Assembly: GCF_000768555.3 (NCBI RefSeq)
Contig: NZ_KN293975.1
Span: 1 to 64,000 of the forward strand
Origin: Roseovarius mucosus DSM 17069
Lineage (GTDB): Bacteria; Pseudomonadota; Alphaproteobacteria; Rhodobacterales; Rhodobacteraceae
DNA: 64,000 bases
Direction of reading: 5' to 3'
Part shown: positions 45,361-55,056 of the stretch, in pieces
Layout of the letters: the number at the start of each line of letters is the position of its first letter
How positions within the stretch are numbered: position 1 is the first letter of the stretch
Notes under the pieces: model-generated
The model's input: the letters and a program-made list of their open reading frames with translations, nothing else
What the model was told of the DNA's origin: nothing
Databases searched by the model: none
Position numbers and translations under genes: made by a program

Positions 45361-47061
45361 ATGACCCTGAAACCATTGCTTTTGGGCGCGACCGCCCTTG
45401 CCGGTCTCGCCACTATGGCGCAAGCCGAGCGCGGCGCCGATGGCCACGTGAACCTGATCTACTGGCAAGCGCCGTCCATCATGAATCCCTATCTCTCGGG
45501 CGGCACCAAAGAGGTCGAGGCCGCCAGCCTCGTGATCGAACCCTTGGGCCGCTACAACACCAAGGGCGAGATGATCCCCTATCTGGCCGAGGAAATCCCG
45601 ACCGTCGGCAATGGCGGTGTGTCCGAGGACCTCACCTCGATCACATGGAAGATCAAGCCGGGCATCCTGTGGTCGGATGGCACGCCCTTTACCGCCAATG
45701 ACGTGAAATTCACTGCCGAATACTGCATGCACCCCGAAGGCGGCTGCGCCCAGCTTGGCAAATATGAGGGCGTGTCCTCGGTCGAGGTGATCGACGACCT
45801 GACGGTCAAGGTCAATTTCTCGCAGCCCACCCCGGTGCCCTATGGCCCCTTCATGGGTGGGCAGGCCCCGATCATTCAGGCGGCGCAATTCGCAAATTGT
45901 CTGGGGGCCAAGGCGCAGGAATGTGCCGATGCCAACTTCGCCCCCATCGGCACCGACCCCTTCAAGGTCGATGAATTCCGCCCCAATGACGTGATCTCGC
46001 TCTCGGCCAACCCCAATTACCGCGACCCGGCCAAGCCGCGCTTTGCCACCATGACCTTCAAGGGGGGCGGCGATGCCACGGCGGCGGGCCGCGCGGTGCT
46101 GGAAACCGGCGAGTTTGACTATGCGTGGAACCTGCAACTCGCCCCCGACGTGATCGCCAACATGGAGGCGGCGGGCAAGGGCGTGGCCATGTCGGCCTTT
46201 GGCACGCTGGTCGAACGGATCGAGATGAACCTCACCGATCCCTCGCCCGACCTGCCCGAGGGCGAACGCTCGACCGCCAAGCATCCGCATCCGATCCTGA
46301 CCGACATGCGCGTGCGCAAGGCGCTGTCGATGGCCATCGACCGCGAATTGCTGACCGAAATCGGCTATGGCAAGGCGGGGCGTCCCACCTGCAACCTCGT
46401 GCCGGCACCGGAAATCTTTGCCTCCGACAACACCGACTGCCTGACGCAGGACATCGAAGGGGCCAAGGCGCTCTTGGAAGAGGCAGGCTGGACCGTGGGT
46501 GCGGACGGCATCCGCGAAAAGGACGGCAAGAAGCTGTCGCTGCTCTATCAAACGTCGACCAACGCCGTGCGTCAGGACTTTCAGGCGCTGATCAAACAGT
46601 GGTGGTCCGAAATCGGCGTCGAGACCGAGCTGCGCAATATCTCTGCCTCCGTGTTCTTTGGCAGCGATCCGGGAAGCCCCGATACCTTCCCCAAGTTCTA
46701 CGCCGATGTGGAAATGTATGCCAACAACTTCGACGGCACCGATCCGCAAAGCTATCTGGCCGGCTATACCTGTGAAAAGGCCCCGCGCCCGGAAACCCAG
46801 TGGCAGGGCGAGAATATCAACCGCTTCTGCGATCCGGCCTATGACGAACTGGTCAAGGAACTGGGCCGCACCGCCGAGCTGGACAAGCGCGGCGAGATTG
46901 CCCGCAAACTCAACGACATGCTGACCAAGGACAGCTATACCATCGTGCCGCTGGTGGATCGTGGCCGCGTCTCGGCGCGCTCCAACTCGCTGGGCGGGGT
47001 CGAGTTGAACACCTGGGACACCGAGCTCTGGAACGCCGCGGATTGGTTCCGGATCAAGTGA
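45361..47061 (+). CDS. ABC transporter substrate-binding protein, family 5
   Basis: A 566-residue secreted binding protein; signal MTLKPLLLGATALAGLATMAQA. Family features include LSDG-like WKIKPGILWSDGTPFTANDVKFTAEY and the C-terminal LVDRGRVSARSNSLGGVELN. Paired cysteines (YCMHPEGGC, CLGAKAQEC) may form disulfides. AGTGGAGAAAG precedes the ATG. It heads the operon with the two permeases; the substrate (a peptide or related compound) is unknown. A hairpin after it probably tempers permease expression. Confidence 0.9.
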   Translation: MTLKPLLLGATALAGLATMAQAERGADGHVNLIYWQAPSIMNPYLSGGTKEVEAASLVIEPLGRYNTKGEMIPYLAEEIPTVGNGGVSEDLTSITWKIKPGILWSDGTPFTANDVKFTAEYCMHPEGGCAQLGKYEGVSSVEVIDDLTVKVNFSQPTPVPYGPFMGGQAPIIQAAQFANCLGAKAQECADANFAPIGTDPFKVDEFRPNDVISLSANPNYRDPAKPRFATMTFKGGGDATAAGRAVLETGEFDYAWNLQLAPDVIANMEAAGKGVAMSAFGTLVERIEMNLTDPSPDLPEGERSTAKHPHPILTDMRVRKALSMAIDRELLTEIGYGKAGRPTCNLVPAPEIFASDNTDCLTQDIEGAKALLEEAGWTVGADGIREKDGKKLSLLYQTSTNAVRQDFQALIKQWWSEIGVETELRNISASVFFGSDPGSPDTFPKFYADVEMYANNFDGTDPQSYLAGYTCEKAPRPETQWQGENINRFCDPAYDELVKELGRTAELDKRGEIARKLNDMLTKDSYTIVPLVDRGRVSARSNSLGGVELNTWDTELWNAADWFRIK

Positions 47062-47071
47062 TCTGACGGCA

Positions 47072-47107
47072 AAGGCCGCTCCGGTGCATCCTCCGGGGCG
47101 GCGCTTT
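47072..47107 (+). terminator. Imperfect hairpin between binding protein and permease genes
   Basis: AAAGGCCGCTCCGG can pair imperfectly with TCCGGGGCGGCGCTTT. Such intra-operon hairpins are usual where the binding protein must be made in excess. Confidence 0.5.
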
Positions 47108-47151
47108 GACTGTCAGACACGAATAAGAACGACCCGCATAAGGCGCCGCGC

Positions 47152-48159
47152 ATGCTGACCTATACGATCCGAAGGTTCGTCCTCGCGATCCCGACGTTGC
47201 TGTTCATCAGCCTCGTGATCTTTCTCTTGCTCGAACTGGCCCCCGGCGATCCCATGGCACAGGTCCCGCTGACCGTGCCGCCCGAGGTCAAGGAAAAGAT
47301 GCGCCTCGCTCTCGGTCTGGGCGAGCCCACGCATATCCGCTTTGTCAAATGGATGTGGCAATTCTTCGTGGTCGAGCCGATGATGTTCATCGACTGGCTC
47401 TTCGGCACGGCCTGGGCCGAAGGGCAACAGCGCGTGCTCAGCTGGCAATTCCGCTCGCCGGTCATGGATGTGATCGTGCAGCGCATGCCGCAGACCCTTT
47501 GGGTGGTGGCCATGTCCTATGTGGTGGGCATCCTCATCGCCCTGCCCATCGGCATCTATTCCGCCTATCGGCAATATTCCGTGTTCGACCAGACCGGCAC
47601 CTTTGTGACCATGGTCGGCTATTCGGTGCCGCCCTTCTTTTCCGGCGTGCTGGTGATCGTGATCTTTTCGGTGCAACTGGGCTGGTTGCCCTCGATCTAT
47701 GACACCACGCTGGTGGTGGTGGACTGGGCCACGTTCAAACAGCAATTGATGCAGATGATCATGCCGGTGATGGTGCTCGCCCTTCAAACCACGGCGCAGA
47801 TCAGCCGCTTCATGCGCGCCTCGATGCTGGACAACCTCAATCAGGATTACGTGCGCACCGCCCGCGCCAAGGGGCTGTCGGAATGGTCGGTGGTCATGGT
47901 GCATGTGCTGCGCAATTCGATGATCCCGGTGATCACGGTCATCGCCCTTGGCGTGCCCTCGATCTTTGGCGGCGCGATCATCACCGAACAGATTTTCAAG
48001 GTGAACGGTCTGGGCCAGCTTCTCATCACCGCGATCGAGGCCAACGACCTGCCGATGGTGCAGACCGTGACCTTCATGATTGCTGTGCTGATCGTCTTTT
48101 TCAACATCGTCGCCGACGTGCTCTATGGCGTGTTCGACCCCAGGATTCGCTATGACTGA
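47152..48159 (+). CDS. Peptide-type ABC transporter permease, DppB-like
   Basis: 335 residues, six helices, the N-terminal motif MLTYTIRRFVLAIPTLLFISLVIFLLLELAPGDP typical of DppB/OppB, and the EAA loop NQDYVRTARAKGLSEWSVVMVHVLRNSMIPV. The stop overlaps the next permease by 8 nt. Confidence 0.92.
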   Translation: MLTYTIRRFVLAIPTLLFISLVIFLLLELAPGDPMAQVPLTVPPEVKEKMRLALGLGEPTHIRFVKWMWQFFVVEPMMFIDWLFGTAWAEGQQRVLSWQFRSPVMDVIVQRMPQTLWVVAMSYVVGILIALPIGIYSAYRQYSVFDQTGTFVTMVGYSVPPFFSGVLVIVIFSVQLGWLPSIYDTTLVVVDWATFKQQLMQMIMPVMVLALQTTAQISRFMRASMLDNLNQDYVRTARAKGLSEWSVVMVHVLRNSMIPVITVIALGVPSIFGGAIITEQIFKVNGLGQLLITAIEANDLPMVQTVTFMIAVLIVFFNIVADVLYGVFDPRIRYD

Positions 48160-49084
48160 GACCCCCAAACCCATCGCGGCCCTCGCCGACACCGGCCCCA
48201 CCGCCCCGCCGCGCAGCCAGTGGCGCGACGTCTGGGATCAGTTCCGCAGCCACCGGGGCGCGCTCATTGGCAGTATCGTGCTGATCGCGATCATCGCCGC
48301 CGTCTTTCTTGGCCCGCTGGTCTGGCCCTATGACGCCACCTTCATCGACATTCGCGCCCGCAATCAGGGGCCAAGTTGGGCGCATCCCTTTGGCACCGAC
48401 CAGCTTGGCCGCGACACGCTGGCGCGGATGATGGCGGGCGGGCAGACCTCGATTGCGGTGGGTCTGACGGCGATGCTGCTGGCGCTGGTGCTGGGGTCGC
48501 TGGTGGGGGTTCTGGCGGGGTTCTTTCGCCGCCTTGACGGGCCGCTCATGCGGCTCACGGACCTCTTTTTGTCGCTGCCGCTTCTGCCGCTCCTGCTCGT
48601 GATGGTGCTGCTCTTTCGCGAGAGCCTGAACGGTGTCTTTGGCCCCGAGACCGGGATTTTCATCCTGATCGTGGTCGCCATTGGCGTCACAAGCTGGATG
48701 CCCACGGCGCGGATCGTGCGCGGCGATGTGCTGGCGCTGAAAGAGCGCGAATTCATCCTCGCCGCGCGGTCCATCGGCACCACCAATTTCGGCCTCATCA
48801 CCCGGCATATCCTGCCCAATGTGATGTCGCCGATCATGGTCTCGGCCACGCTTGGCATTGCCAATGCGATCATCACCGAAAGCGCGCTGTCGTTTCTGGG
48901 CCTGGGCTTTCCGCCCGATTTCCCGACATGGGGGCGGCTCTTGAACGACGCGGTGCAATATCTGCAGGATTACCCCGAGCGCGTGTTCTGGCCCGGCCTG
49001 GGCATCTCGCTCACGGTGCTGTCGATCAACTACATGGGCGACGGGTTGCGTGATGCGCTGGACCCGAGAATCCGGGGGCGGTGA
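48152..49084 (+). CDS. Peptide-type ABC transporter permease, DppC-like
   Basis: 310 residues; start chosen at ATG 48152 (overlap ATGACTGA with the previous stop). Features: WAHPFGTDQLGRDTLARMMAGGQTSIAVG and EREFILAARSIGTTNFGLITRHILPNVMSPIMV, both DppC/OppC signatures. With the DppB-like permease it forms the membrane channel. A palindromic element (copy B) follows its stop. Confidence 0.92.
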   Translation: MTETPKPIAALADTGPTAPPRSQWRDVWDQFRSHRGALIGSIVLIAIIAAVFLGPLVWPYDATFIDIRARNQGPSWAHPFGTDQLGRDTLARMMAGGQTSIAVGLTAMLLALVLGSLVGVLAGFFRRLDGPLMRLTDLFLSLPLLPLLLVMVLLFRESLNGVFGPETGIFILIVVAIGVTSWMPTARIVRGDVLALKEREFILAARSIGTTNFGLITRHILPNVMSPIMVSATLGIANAIITESALSFLGLGFPPDFPTWGRLLNDAVQYLQDYPERVFWPGLGISLTVLSINYMGDGLRDALDPRIRGR

Positions 49085-49108
49085 GGGGGGATGCCGTTCG
49101 GCAATTAA

Positions 49109-49279
49109 CCGCGCGCGGAACAAGGCGCGTAGCGCCGCCGCGCGATCGCTGGGCCGTCCCGCGGCCTAGCGATTTTGAAGTGTGGCGCAATTCTGATAGG
49201 CCATACGGCCTTGACTGGTATTAAGTGGCATCCAAGATGTTGCTTCGCTAGTCCCCGGCCCAGCGACCGCGCGGCTCGC
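49109..49279 (-). repeat. Dispersed palindromic element, copy B (inverted relative to copy A)
   Basis: Reverse complement of copy A in the ends: CCGCGCGATCGCTGGGCCG on the left and CGGCCCAGCGACCGCGCGG on the right, with divergent middle sequence. It lies between two converging genes (a permease and mltG). Confidence 0.82.
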
Positions 49280-49304
49280 CGCTTGGAAACGCCCCTTCAC
49301 CCCC

Positions 49305-50462
49305 TCAGTTATTCCCGCGCTCTGCCTCGATCTGGCGCCAGCGGGCGACGTTGCGGTTGTGCTCGTCCAATGTCTCGGCAAAGGCATGGCCGCCGGTGCC
49401 ATCGGCCACGAAGAACACGTAATCCGTGCTGTCCGGGTTCACCGCCGCCTCGATGCTGGCGCGGCCCGGATTGGCGATAGGCGTGGGCGGCAGCCCCTCG
49501 ATCACATAGGTATTCCAAGGCGTTGCACCGCGCAATTCGCTCTGCCGCAGGCCCCGGCCCAACACGCCCTTGCCCTCGGTCACGCCATAAATCACCGTCG
49601 GGTCGGTCTGGAGCCGCATGCCACGGTTGAGGCGGTTGACGAACACGCTCGCCACCTGCCGCCGCTCATCCGCCACGCCGGTTTCCTTCTCGATGATCGA
49701 GGCAAGGATCAGCGCCTCTTCCGCCGATTGCAGCGGCAGGCCTTCGGCGCGTCCCTGCCACGCCGCGGCCAGAATGACCGCCTGCGCCTCGCTCATGCGG
49801 GTGAGCACGCTCTCGCGCGTATCACCGGCGCGCACCTCGTAGCTGTCGGGCGCAAGCGTGCCCTCGGGCGGCAGCTCGGCCACCTCGCCGGTCAACACAT
49901 CAACCGCCTTCAACCCCTCGACCACCTGCCAGCTTGTCACGCCTTCGGCCAGGGCCACGCGATAGCGCGTATCGGCCTGTTCGCGCACGTCCGTGAACTC
50001 CGCCGGTGGTGCGCCCTCGGCATTGGGATCGAACTTGGCCCGTTCCTCATAGCGCCCGGTGGCGGCATCCAACTCGCGCACCACCACTTCGGCGCTGGTC
50101 ACGCCCAGGCGATAGACAACCTCGGTGCCACAGGTGCTGGCCCCGCCGCGCGTGATGATGTCGGTGATCTCCGCCATGCTCGCGCCTTCAGGGATCAGCC
50201 AGCTTCCCGCCTTGAGCAGCGCGTCCTTCTCGGTATATTCCGCGCCGATGCGAAAAATCGCGCCGCTCGTCACCGCCCCGTCACTTTCCAACCGGCTCGA
50301 GACGCGCCGCATCGTGCTGCCGGGATCAACCCGCAGACAGATCGCATCCGACAAGGGACCGCGTGCCGAATATTGCTGCTGCCCCCAGAGGATCACACCG
50401 CCGAGCAGAAACACCACCACCACCAGCAGCGTCAGAAAGTTCGAGACGATGTGTCGCCACAT
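49305..50462 (-). CDS. mltG: Endolytic murein transglycosylase MltG
   Basis: Cuts nascent glycan strands and sets their length. 385 residues with one N-terminal membrane helix (FLTLLVVVVFLLGGVILWG), a LysM-like region, and the catalytic segment LILASIIEKETGVADERRQVASVFVNRLNRGMRLQTDPT with the active-site Glu. Its start overlaps the fabF stop by 1 nt (TGATG), so translation is coupled. Confidence 0.94.
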   Translation of the reverse strand: MWRHIVSNFLTLLVVVVFLLGGVILWGQQQYSARGPLSDAICLRVDPGSTMRRVSSRLESDGAVTSGAIFRIGAEYTEKDALLKAGSWLIPEGASMAEITDIITRGGASTCGTEVVYRLGVTSAEVVVRELDAATGRYEERAKFDPNAEGAPPAEFTDVREQADTRYRVALAEGVTSWQVVEGLKAVDVLTGEVAELPPEGTLAPDSYEVRAGDTRESVLTRMSEAQAVILAAAWQGRAEGLPLQSAEEALILASIIEKETGVADERRQVASVFVNRLNRGMRLQTDPTVIYGVTEGKGVLGRGLRQSELRGATPWNTYVIEGLPPTPIANPGRASIEAAVNPDSTDYVFFVADGTGGHAFAETLDEHNRNVARWRQIEAERGNN

Positions 50463-51721
50463 CAGCGCGGCTTCCCGACAATCAGCGCCGCATTGGTGCC
50501 GCCAAAGCCAAAGCTGTTGCTGAGCGCCACGTCGATCTTGCGCTCACGCTTGGCGTTCGGGGCCAGATCAAGCGGGGTTTCCACCGCCGGATTGTCCAGA
50601 TTGATCGTCGGCGGGGCCACCTGATCGCGGATCGCCAGAATGCAAAAGATCGCCTCAACCGCACCGGCCGCGCCCAGAAGATGCCCGACCGAGGATTTCG
50701 TCGAACTCATCGTCACATTCGCCGCTGCATTACCCAAGAGCCGCTCAACCGCCTGCAATTCGATGGTATCGGCCATGGTCGAGGTGCCATGCGCGTTGAC
50801 GTAATCAATATCCGAGGGGTTCAGCCCGGCACGGTTCAGCGCCGCCTGCATCGCGCGGAACCCGCCATCGCCCGTCTCGGACGGCGCGGTGATGTGATAG
50901 GCATCCCCCGACAGACCATAGCCCAGAATTTCGGCATAGATTTTAGCGCCGCGCGCCTTGGCATGCTCGTATTCCTCAAGCACGACCACGCCCGCGCCCT
51001 CGCCCATGACGAAACCGTCGCGGTCTACGTCATAGGGGCGGCTTGCGGCCTGCGGATCATCCGCGCGCTTGGTCGACAGCGCCTTGCAGGCGTTGAACCC
51101 GGCAATCCCGATTTCGCAGATCGAGGCTTCGGCGCCGCCCGCCACCATCACATCCGCGTCACCCCATTGAATGAGCCGCGCAGCATCGCCAATCGCATGC
51201 GCGCCGGTGGCGCAGGCGGTCACGACCGAATGGTTCGGTCCTTTGAACCCATAGCGAATGCTCACCTGACCCGAGATCAGGTTGATCAGCGCGCCGGGGA
51301 TAAAGAACGGCGACACCCGCCGCACGCCCTTTTCGCGGATGATCCCGGCAGTCTCTTCGATCGAGCGAAGCCCGCCGATGCCCGATCCCAGCATCACGCC
51401 GGTGCGCTCGCGCGCGGCCTCATCCTCGGGCATCCAGCCTGAATCCTCGACCGCTTGCTGGGCCGCGGCAATGCCATAGAGGATGAAATCATCCACCTTG
51501 CGGCGCTCTTTCGGTTCCATGTACTTATCGGAGTGAAAAGTGCCGTCGGTGCCATCGCCCAAGGGGATCTGGCAGGCATATTTCGTCACCACATTGACCG
51601 GGTCAAAGCGGATGATGGTGCCCGCCCCCGATTGCCCCGCCAAGAGCCTGCTCCAGCTCAGTTCGACCCCATCGGCCAGCGGGGTCACCAGACCCAGACC
51701 TGTGACAACGACACGCCGCAT
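50462..51721 (-). CDS. fabF: 3-oxoacyl-ACP synthase II FabF
   Basis: Condensing enzyme of fatty acid elongation. 419 residues; catalytic Cys in SVVTACATGAHAIGDA, His in NAHGTSTMADTIELQA and His in KSSVGHLLGAAGAVEA, with Lys near the last. N-terminus MRRVVVTGLGLVTPLA. GGGAAGGGC lies before the ATG. The fabF-mltG pairing is standard; acpP is not seen. Confidence 0.96.
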   Translation of the reverse strand: MRRVVVTGLGLVTPLADGVELSWSRLLAGQSGAGTIIRFDPVNVVTKYACQIPLGDGTDGTFHSDKYMEPKERRKVDDFILYGIAAAQQAVEDSGWMPEDEAARERTGVMLGSGIGGLRSIEETAGIIREKGVRRVSPFFIPGALINLISGQVSIRYGFKGPNHSVVTACATGAHAIGDAARLIQWGDADVMVAGGAEASICEIGIAGFNACKALSTKRADDPQAASRPYDVDRDGFVMGEGAGVVVLEEYEHAKARGAKIYAEILGYGLSGDAYHITAPSETGDGGFRAMQAALNRAGLNPSDIDYVNAHGTSTMADTIELQAVERLLGNAAANVTMSSTKSSVGHLLGAAGAVEAIFCILAIRDQVAPPTINLDNPAVETPLDLAPNAKRERKIDVALSNSFGFGGTNAALIVGKPR

Positions 51722-51925
51722 GATGCTGCCCTTCCCTTATTGCGCTTTTGCTGCTCTTACCCCGCCTTGGCCCCAAGGGGCAAGAGCATCGCGCCATCCC
51801 CTGCAAAGCCCCGCCACCGGGCTGCCATTTCGGCCAAACTGAACTCCACTTCAGAAGGATTGGATTGACCACGCGCCGCCCGCGCACCCATAGCTGTCGG
51901 CGCAGATACCGCGAGAGGGGGCACC

Positions 51926-52903
51926 ATGGCCGACGTAGACCTGAATGACATCGAGACCCGCACCACGGCGGCCCTCATTCGCCATGGGGCCGCCCCTTGG
52001 ATCGCGGCAGAGGTCGCCCGCGCCGTGCGTGCCGCCGAAAGCATCGGCAACCGCATCTGCGGCCTCTACTATCTCGAGAGCTATTGCCAGCAATTGCGCA
52101 CGGGCCGCGTCAATGGCACCGTCGAACCAGAGGTGACCCAGCCTCGCCCCGCTGCGGTCATGGTCGATGCGCGCATGGGCTTTGCCCAACCCGCCTTTGC
52201 CCGTGGCATCGACCGCGCCGCCGCGGCCGCGCGCGACAATGGCGTGGCCAGCCTTGCCATCGGGCATGCCCATACCTGCACCTCGCTGGGCTATTTCACC
52301 GAACAGATCGCGCGGCGCGGGCTCATTGGCCTCGGCATGACCAATGCCTCGCCCATCGTTGCCGCACCGGGCGGCAAGACGCGGGTGATCGGCACCAATC
52401 CCATCGCATTCTCGGTGCCCGACGGGCAGGGCGGTCTTGCCATGCAGTTCGACCAATCCACCACCGTTGTAGCACTTGGCAAGATCACCATTGCCAAGGC
52501 GGCAGGCCAGCCGATCCCGCTCGGCTGGGCGCTTGACGCGGAAGGAAACCCCACCACCGACCCCGAGGCGGCGCTGGGCGGCTCTCTCGTCAGCATCGGC
52601 GGGGCAAAGGGCTGGGGCTTTGGCCTCATGGCCGAGCTTTTGGCCGCTGGTATGACCGGCGGCGTGGTCAGCCGCGATGTGAAACCGCTCAAGGCACCGG
52701 ATGGCCCCCCGCATGATCTGGGCCAGTATTACCTGCTGATGGACCCGGACCTGTCAGGCGCCTTCTTTGACCGGCTGGCGCAGGTGGCAGAGGCCGCGAC
52801 CATGGACGCAGGCGCGCGGATGCCGGGGCAGGGCAAGCAGAGCTGCGATCCCGTCACAGTGCCGGATGCCCTCTGGGCTCAGGTCTGTGACCTTGCCGGT
52901 TGA
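51926..52903 (+). CDS. Malate/L-lactate dehydrogenase family oxidoreductase
   Basis: 325 residues of the Ldh_2 fold, distinct from classical lactate dehydrogenase. Typical parts: SIGNRICGLYYLESYCQQLRTGRVNG, GHAHTCTSLGYFTE (usual NSHHFGA-type region, changed here), GMTNASPIVAAPGGKTRVIGTNPIAFSVP and GAKGWGFGLMAELLAA. NAD(P)H-dependent reduction of keto acids or cyclic imines is known for the family; the substrate cannot be read here. Confidence 0.85.
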   Translation: MADVDLNDIETRTTAALIRHGAAPWIAAEVARAVRAAESIGNRICGLYYLESYCQQLRTGRVNGTVEPEVTQPRPAAVMVDARMGFAQPAFARGIDRAAAAARDNGVASLAIGHAHTCTSLGYFTEQIARRGLIGLGMTNASPIVAAPGGKTRVIGTNPIAFSVPDGQGGLAMQFDQSTTVVALGKITIAKAAGQPIPLGWALDAEGNPTTDPEAALGGSLVSIGGAKGWGFGLMAELLAAGMTGGVVSRDVKPLKAPDGPPHDLGQYYLLMDPDLSGAFFDRLAQVAEAATMDAGARMPGQGKQSCDPVTVPDALWAQVCDLAG

Positions 52904-52979
52904 TCCCGATCAAGGCATGAGGCACGCTCCGGACCTATAAAGAGAACCACCGCTTTTGGACACCGCAAGGAGACCTCTC

Positions 52980-53384
52980 ATGCGCGCGACACTCTCGATC
53001 GTAATCTTGGCAAGCCTCACTTTGGCAAACGCCACGCAAGCTCAGGACATCCGCGCCGGAACCCAAACCTATGAGCGCTATTGCGCCGCCTGCCACGGGA
53101 TTGACGGCACGGGCTTTGGCCCCATGCGGGCGGTGCTGACGCTGCATCCCACCGACCTGACCGCGCTCAAATCCAGCAACAATGGCCATTTCCCGGTGGA
53201 GCGGGTGGTGCGCCGCATCGACGGGCGCGACCCTCTCGTGTCGCACGGTAGCCCGATGCCGATCTATGGCAGCTTTTTCGAGGATCGCGACGTGGGCCTG
53301 CGCACCGAACGCGGCCAGACCATCCTGACCAGCCAGCCGGTTGTCGATCTGGTGGCCTATCTCGAAACGCTGCAAACCCCCTGA
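52980..53384 (+). CDS. Small c-type cytochrome
   Basis: 134 residues: signal peptide MRATLSIVILASLTLANATQA, one haem site YCAACHGIDGTG and a candidate axial Met in GSPMPIYGSF. It is periplasmic and would act as an electron carrier. GGAGAC precedes the ATG. The DUF4864 gene follows 53 bp later. It might serve an oxidase or dehydrogenase elsewhere. Confidence 0.88.
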   Translation: MRATLSIVILASLTLANATQAQDIRAGTQTYERYCAACHGIDGTGFGPMRAVLTLHPTDLTALKSSNNGHFPVERVVRRIDGRDPLVSHGSPMPIYGSFFEDRDVGLRTERGQTILTSQPVVDLVAYLETLQTP

Positions 53385-53437
53385 TCGCTTGACGCAGGAA
53401 AAGAGGGGGCTACCTCTCATCCAGCGGGAGGTGCGCC

Positions 53438-53836
53438 ATGCGCTCTATCATTCTGTCGTTGACCCTTATGCTGGGTCTTGCAGCCCCCCTGCGCGCCGAT
53501 GAGGACGCGCAGGCCGTCATCACGGCGCAGATCGAGGCGTTTCTGGCGCAGGATGTCACCCGCGCCTATGACTATGCCAGCCCCTTCATCCAGCAGAAAT
53601 TCGGCTCGCCCGAGCAATTCGGGGCCATGGTGCGCGAGGGTTATCCAATGGTCTGGCGCCCCTCCGATGTGACCTTTCTCGAGATGCGCGAGATTGCCGG
53701 ACGCCTTTGGCAGGGGGTGCGCGTCGTGGATACTGCGGGCGCAGGCTGGATCGTGGACTACGAGATGATTGAAACGCCAGAGGGCTGGCGCATCAACGGG
53801 GTGACGGTGCGCCCCGCGCCCGACGCGAGCGTCTGA
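53438..53836 (+). CDS. DUF4864 family secreted protein
   Basis: 132 residues with a signal peptide (MRSIILSLTLMLGLAAPLRA) and the DUF4864 pattern VITAQIEAFLAQDVTRAYDYASPFIQQKFGSPEQFGAMVREGYPMVWRP. The compact alpha-beta fold is NTF2-like. Function unknown. GCGGGAGGTG lies before the ATG. Confidence 0.82.
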   Translation: MRSIILSLTLMLGLAAPLRADEDAQAVITAQIEAFLAQDVTRAYDYASPFIQQKFGSPEQFGAMVREGYPMVWRPSDVTFLEMREIAGRLWQGVRVVDTAGAGWIVDYEMIETPEGWRINGVTVRPAPDASV

Positions 53837-53911
53837 TTGCGCGCGGCCTTGACCGCAGCGGCCCATCCCCTTACCTCCCCGGCCTGATCCCATGCCGTAT
53901 CGAGGCCGCCC

Positions 53912-54923
53912 ATGCCCTATTATCGCCCCATCCCCCGCACCGACCCCGCACGCCCTGCCGGTGCGCTGACCCTCGCGGGCGGCTTGTGCTGGTTCGATAC
54001 GGTCGAGGTGCTGGATCGCTCTGCGCCCTCCTATCTCATGCCCGCCGCTGACCTGCCGACCGAGGCGCTGCATCGCCTCACCACGCCTCGCGCGCCGGTT
54101 GCGGGGCTCGATATGGCCGCGCCGCAGATCATGGGCATCCTCAACGTGACCCCGGACAGCTTTTCCGACGGCGGGCAGCATTTTGATCCCGAGGTGGCCC
54201 TTGCCCATGCCCGTCAGATGGCCGCCGACGGGGCCGCAATTCTGGACGTGGGCGGCGAATCCACCCGCCCCGGTGCCGCGCCTGTGCCGATCGAGGATGA
54301 AATCGCCCGCACCGCTCCGGTCATCGCGGCCCTGCGCGCCGGCATCACCACACCCATTTCCATCGACACCCGCAAGACCCCCGTGGCTCAGGCCGCCCAT
54401 GCGGCAGGGGCCAATCTCATCAACGATGTGGCGGGCTTTACCTATGACCCCGCGCTTGCCCCCTATGCCGCCACCCATGCCCTGCCGGTCTGCGTGATGC
54501 ACGCGCAGGGCACGCCCGAGACCATGCAGCAAGACCCGCGTTACGACCACGTCCTGCTCGATGTCTACGACTGGCTCGCCGCACGGATCGAGGCGCTTGT
54601 CGCGCTTGGTATTCCCCGCGCGCGCATCGTGACCGATCCCGGCATCGGCTTTGGCAAGACGGTCGCGCACAACCTTACCCTTCTGCAAAACCTCTCGCTC
54701 TTTCACAGCCTCGGCTGTCCCATCCTCCTTGGTGCCTCGCGCAAGCGCTTTATCGGCGAAATCAGCCGCACGCCCGTTGCCGCCGACCGTATCCCCCGGC
54801 TCGCTCGCCGTGGCCTTGGGCGGCGCGGCGCAGGGGGTGCAGATCCTGCGCGTGCATGACGTGGCAGAAACCCGCGCCGCGCTCGACCTCTGGCGTGCAA
54901 CCCTTGCCGCGCCGCGATCCTAG
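53912..54923 (+). CDS. folP: Dihydropteroate synthase FolP, apparently frameshifted near its 3' end
   Basis: Makes dihydropteroate in folate synthesis. Motifs: IMGILNVTPDSFSDGG, GESTRPGA, LINDVAGF, MHAQGTPETMQ, DPGIGFGKT and GASRKRFIGEI. The frame from 53912 would run to 54859 with an aberrant basic tail after AADRIP. A second frame continues SLAVALGGAAQGVQILRVHDVAETRAALDLWRA to 54923, the expected FolP end. An extra C in the C5 run at 54793-54797 explains the shift. Corrected length is 336 residues. The truncated form would lack the last helix; a sequencing error is the simplest cause. Confidence 0.88.
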
Positions 54924-55056
54924 GCTTGTCGAAACCTCGTCCGGGATCGTGACTTGTCCACAGATTGAGGCCGATTGCTTGCCAAATCCTGACCGGGCCG
55001 CGCGATAGGGTAGGGACCTTACAGAATCCGGGGGTATTTCGTAAGTTCTGTAAACA

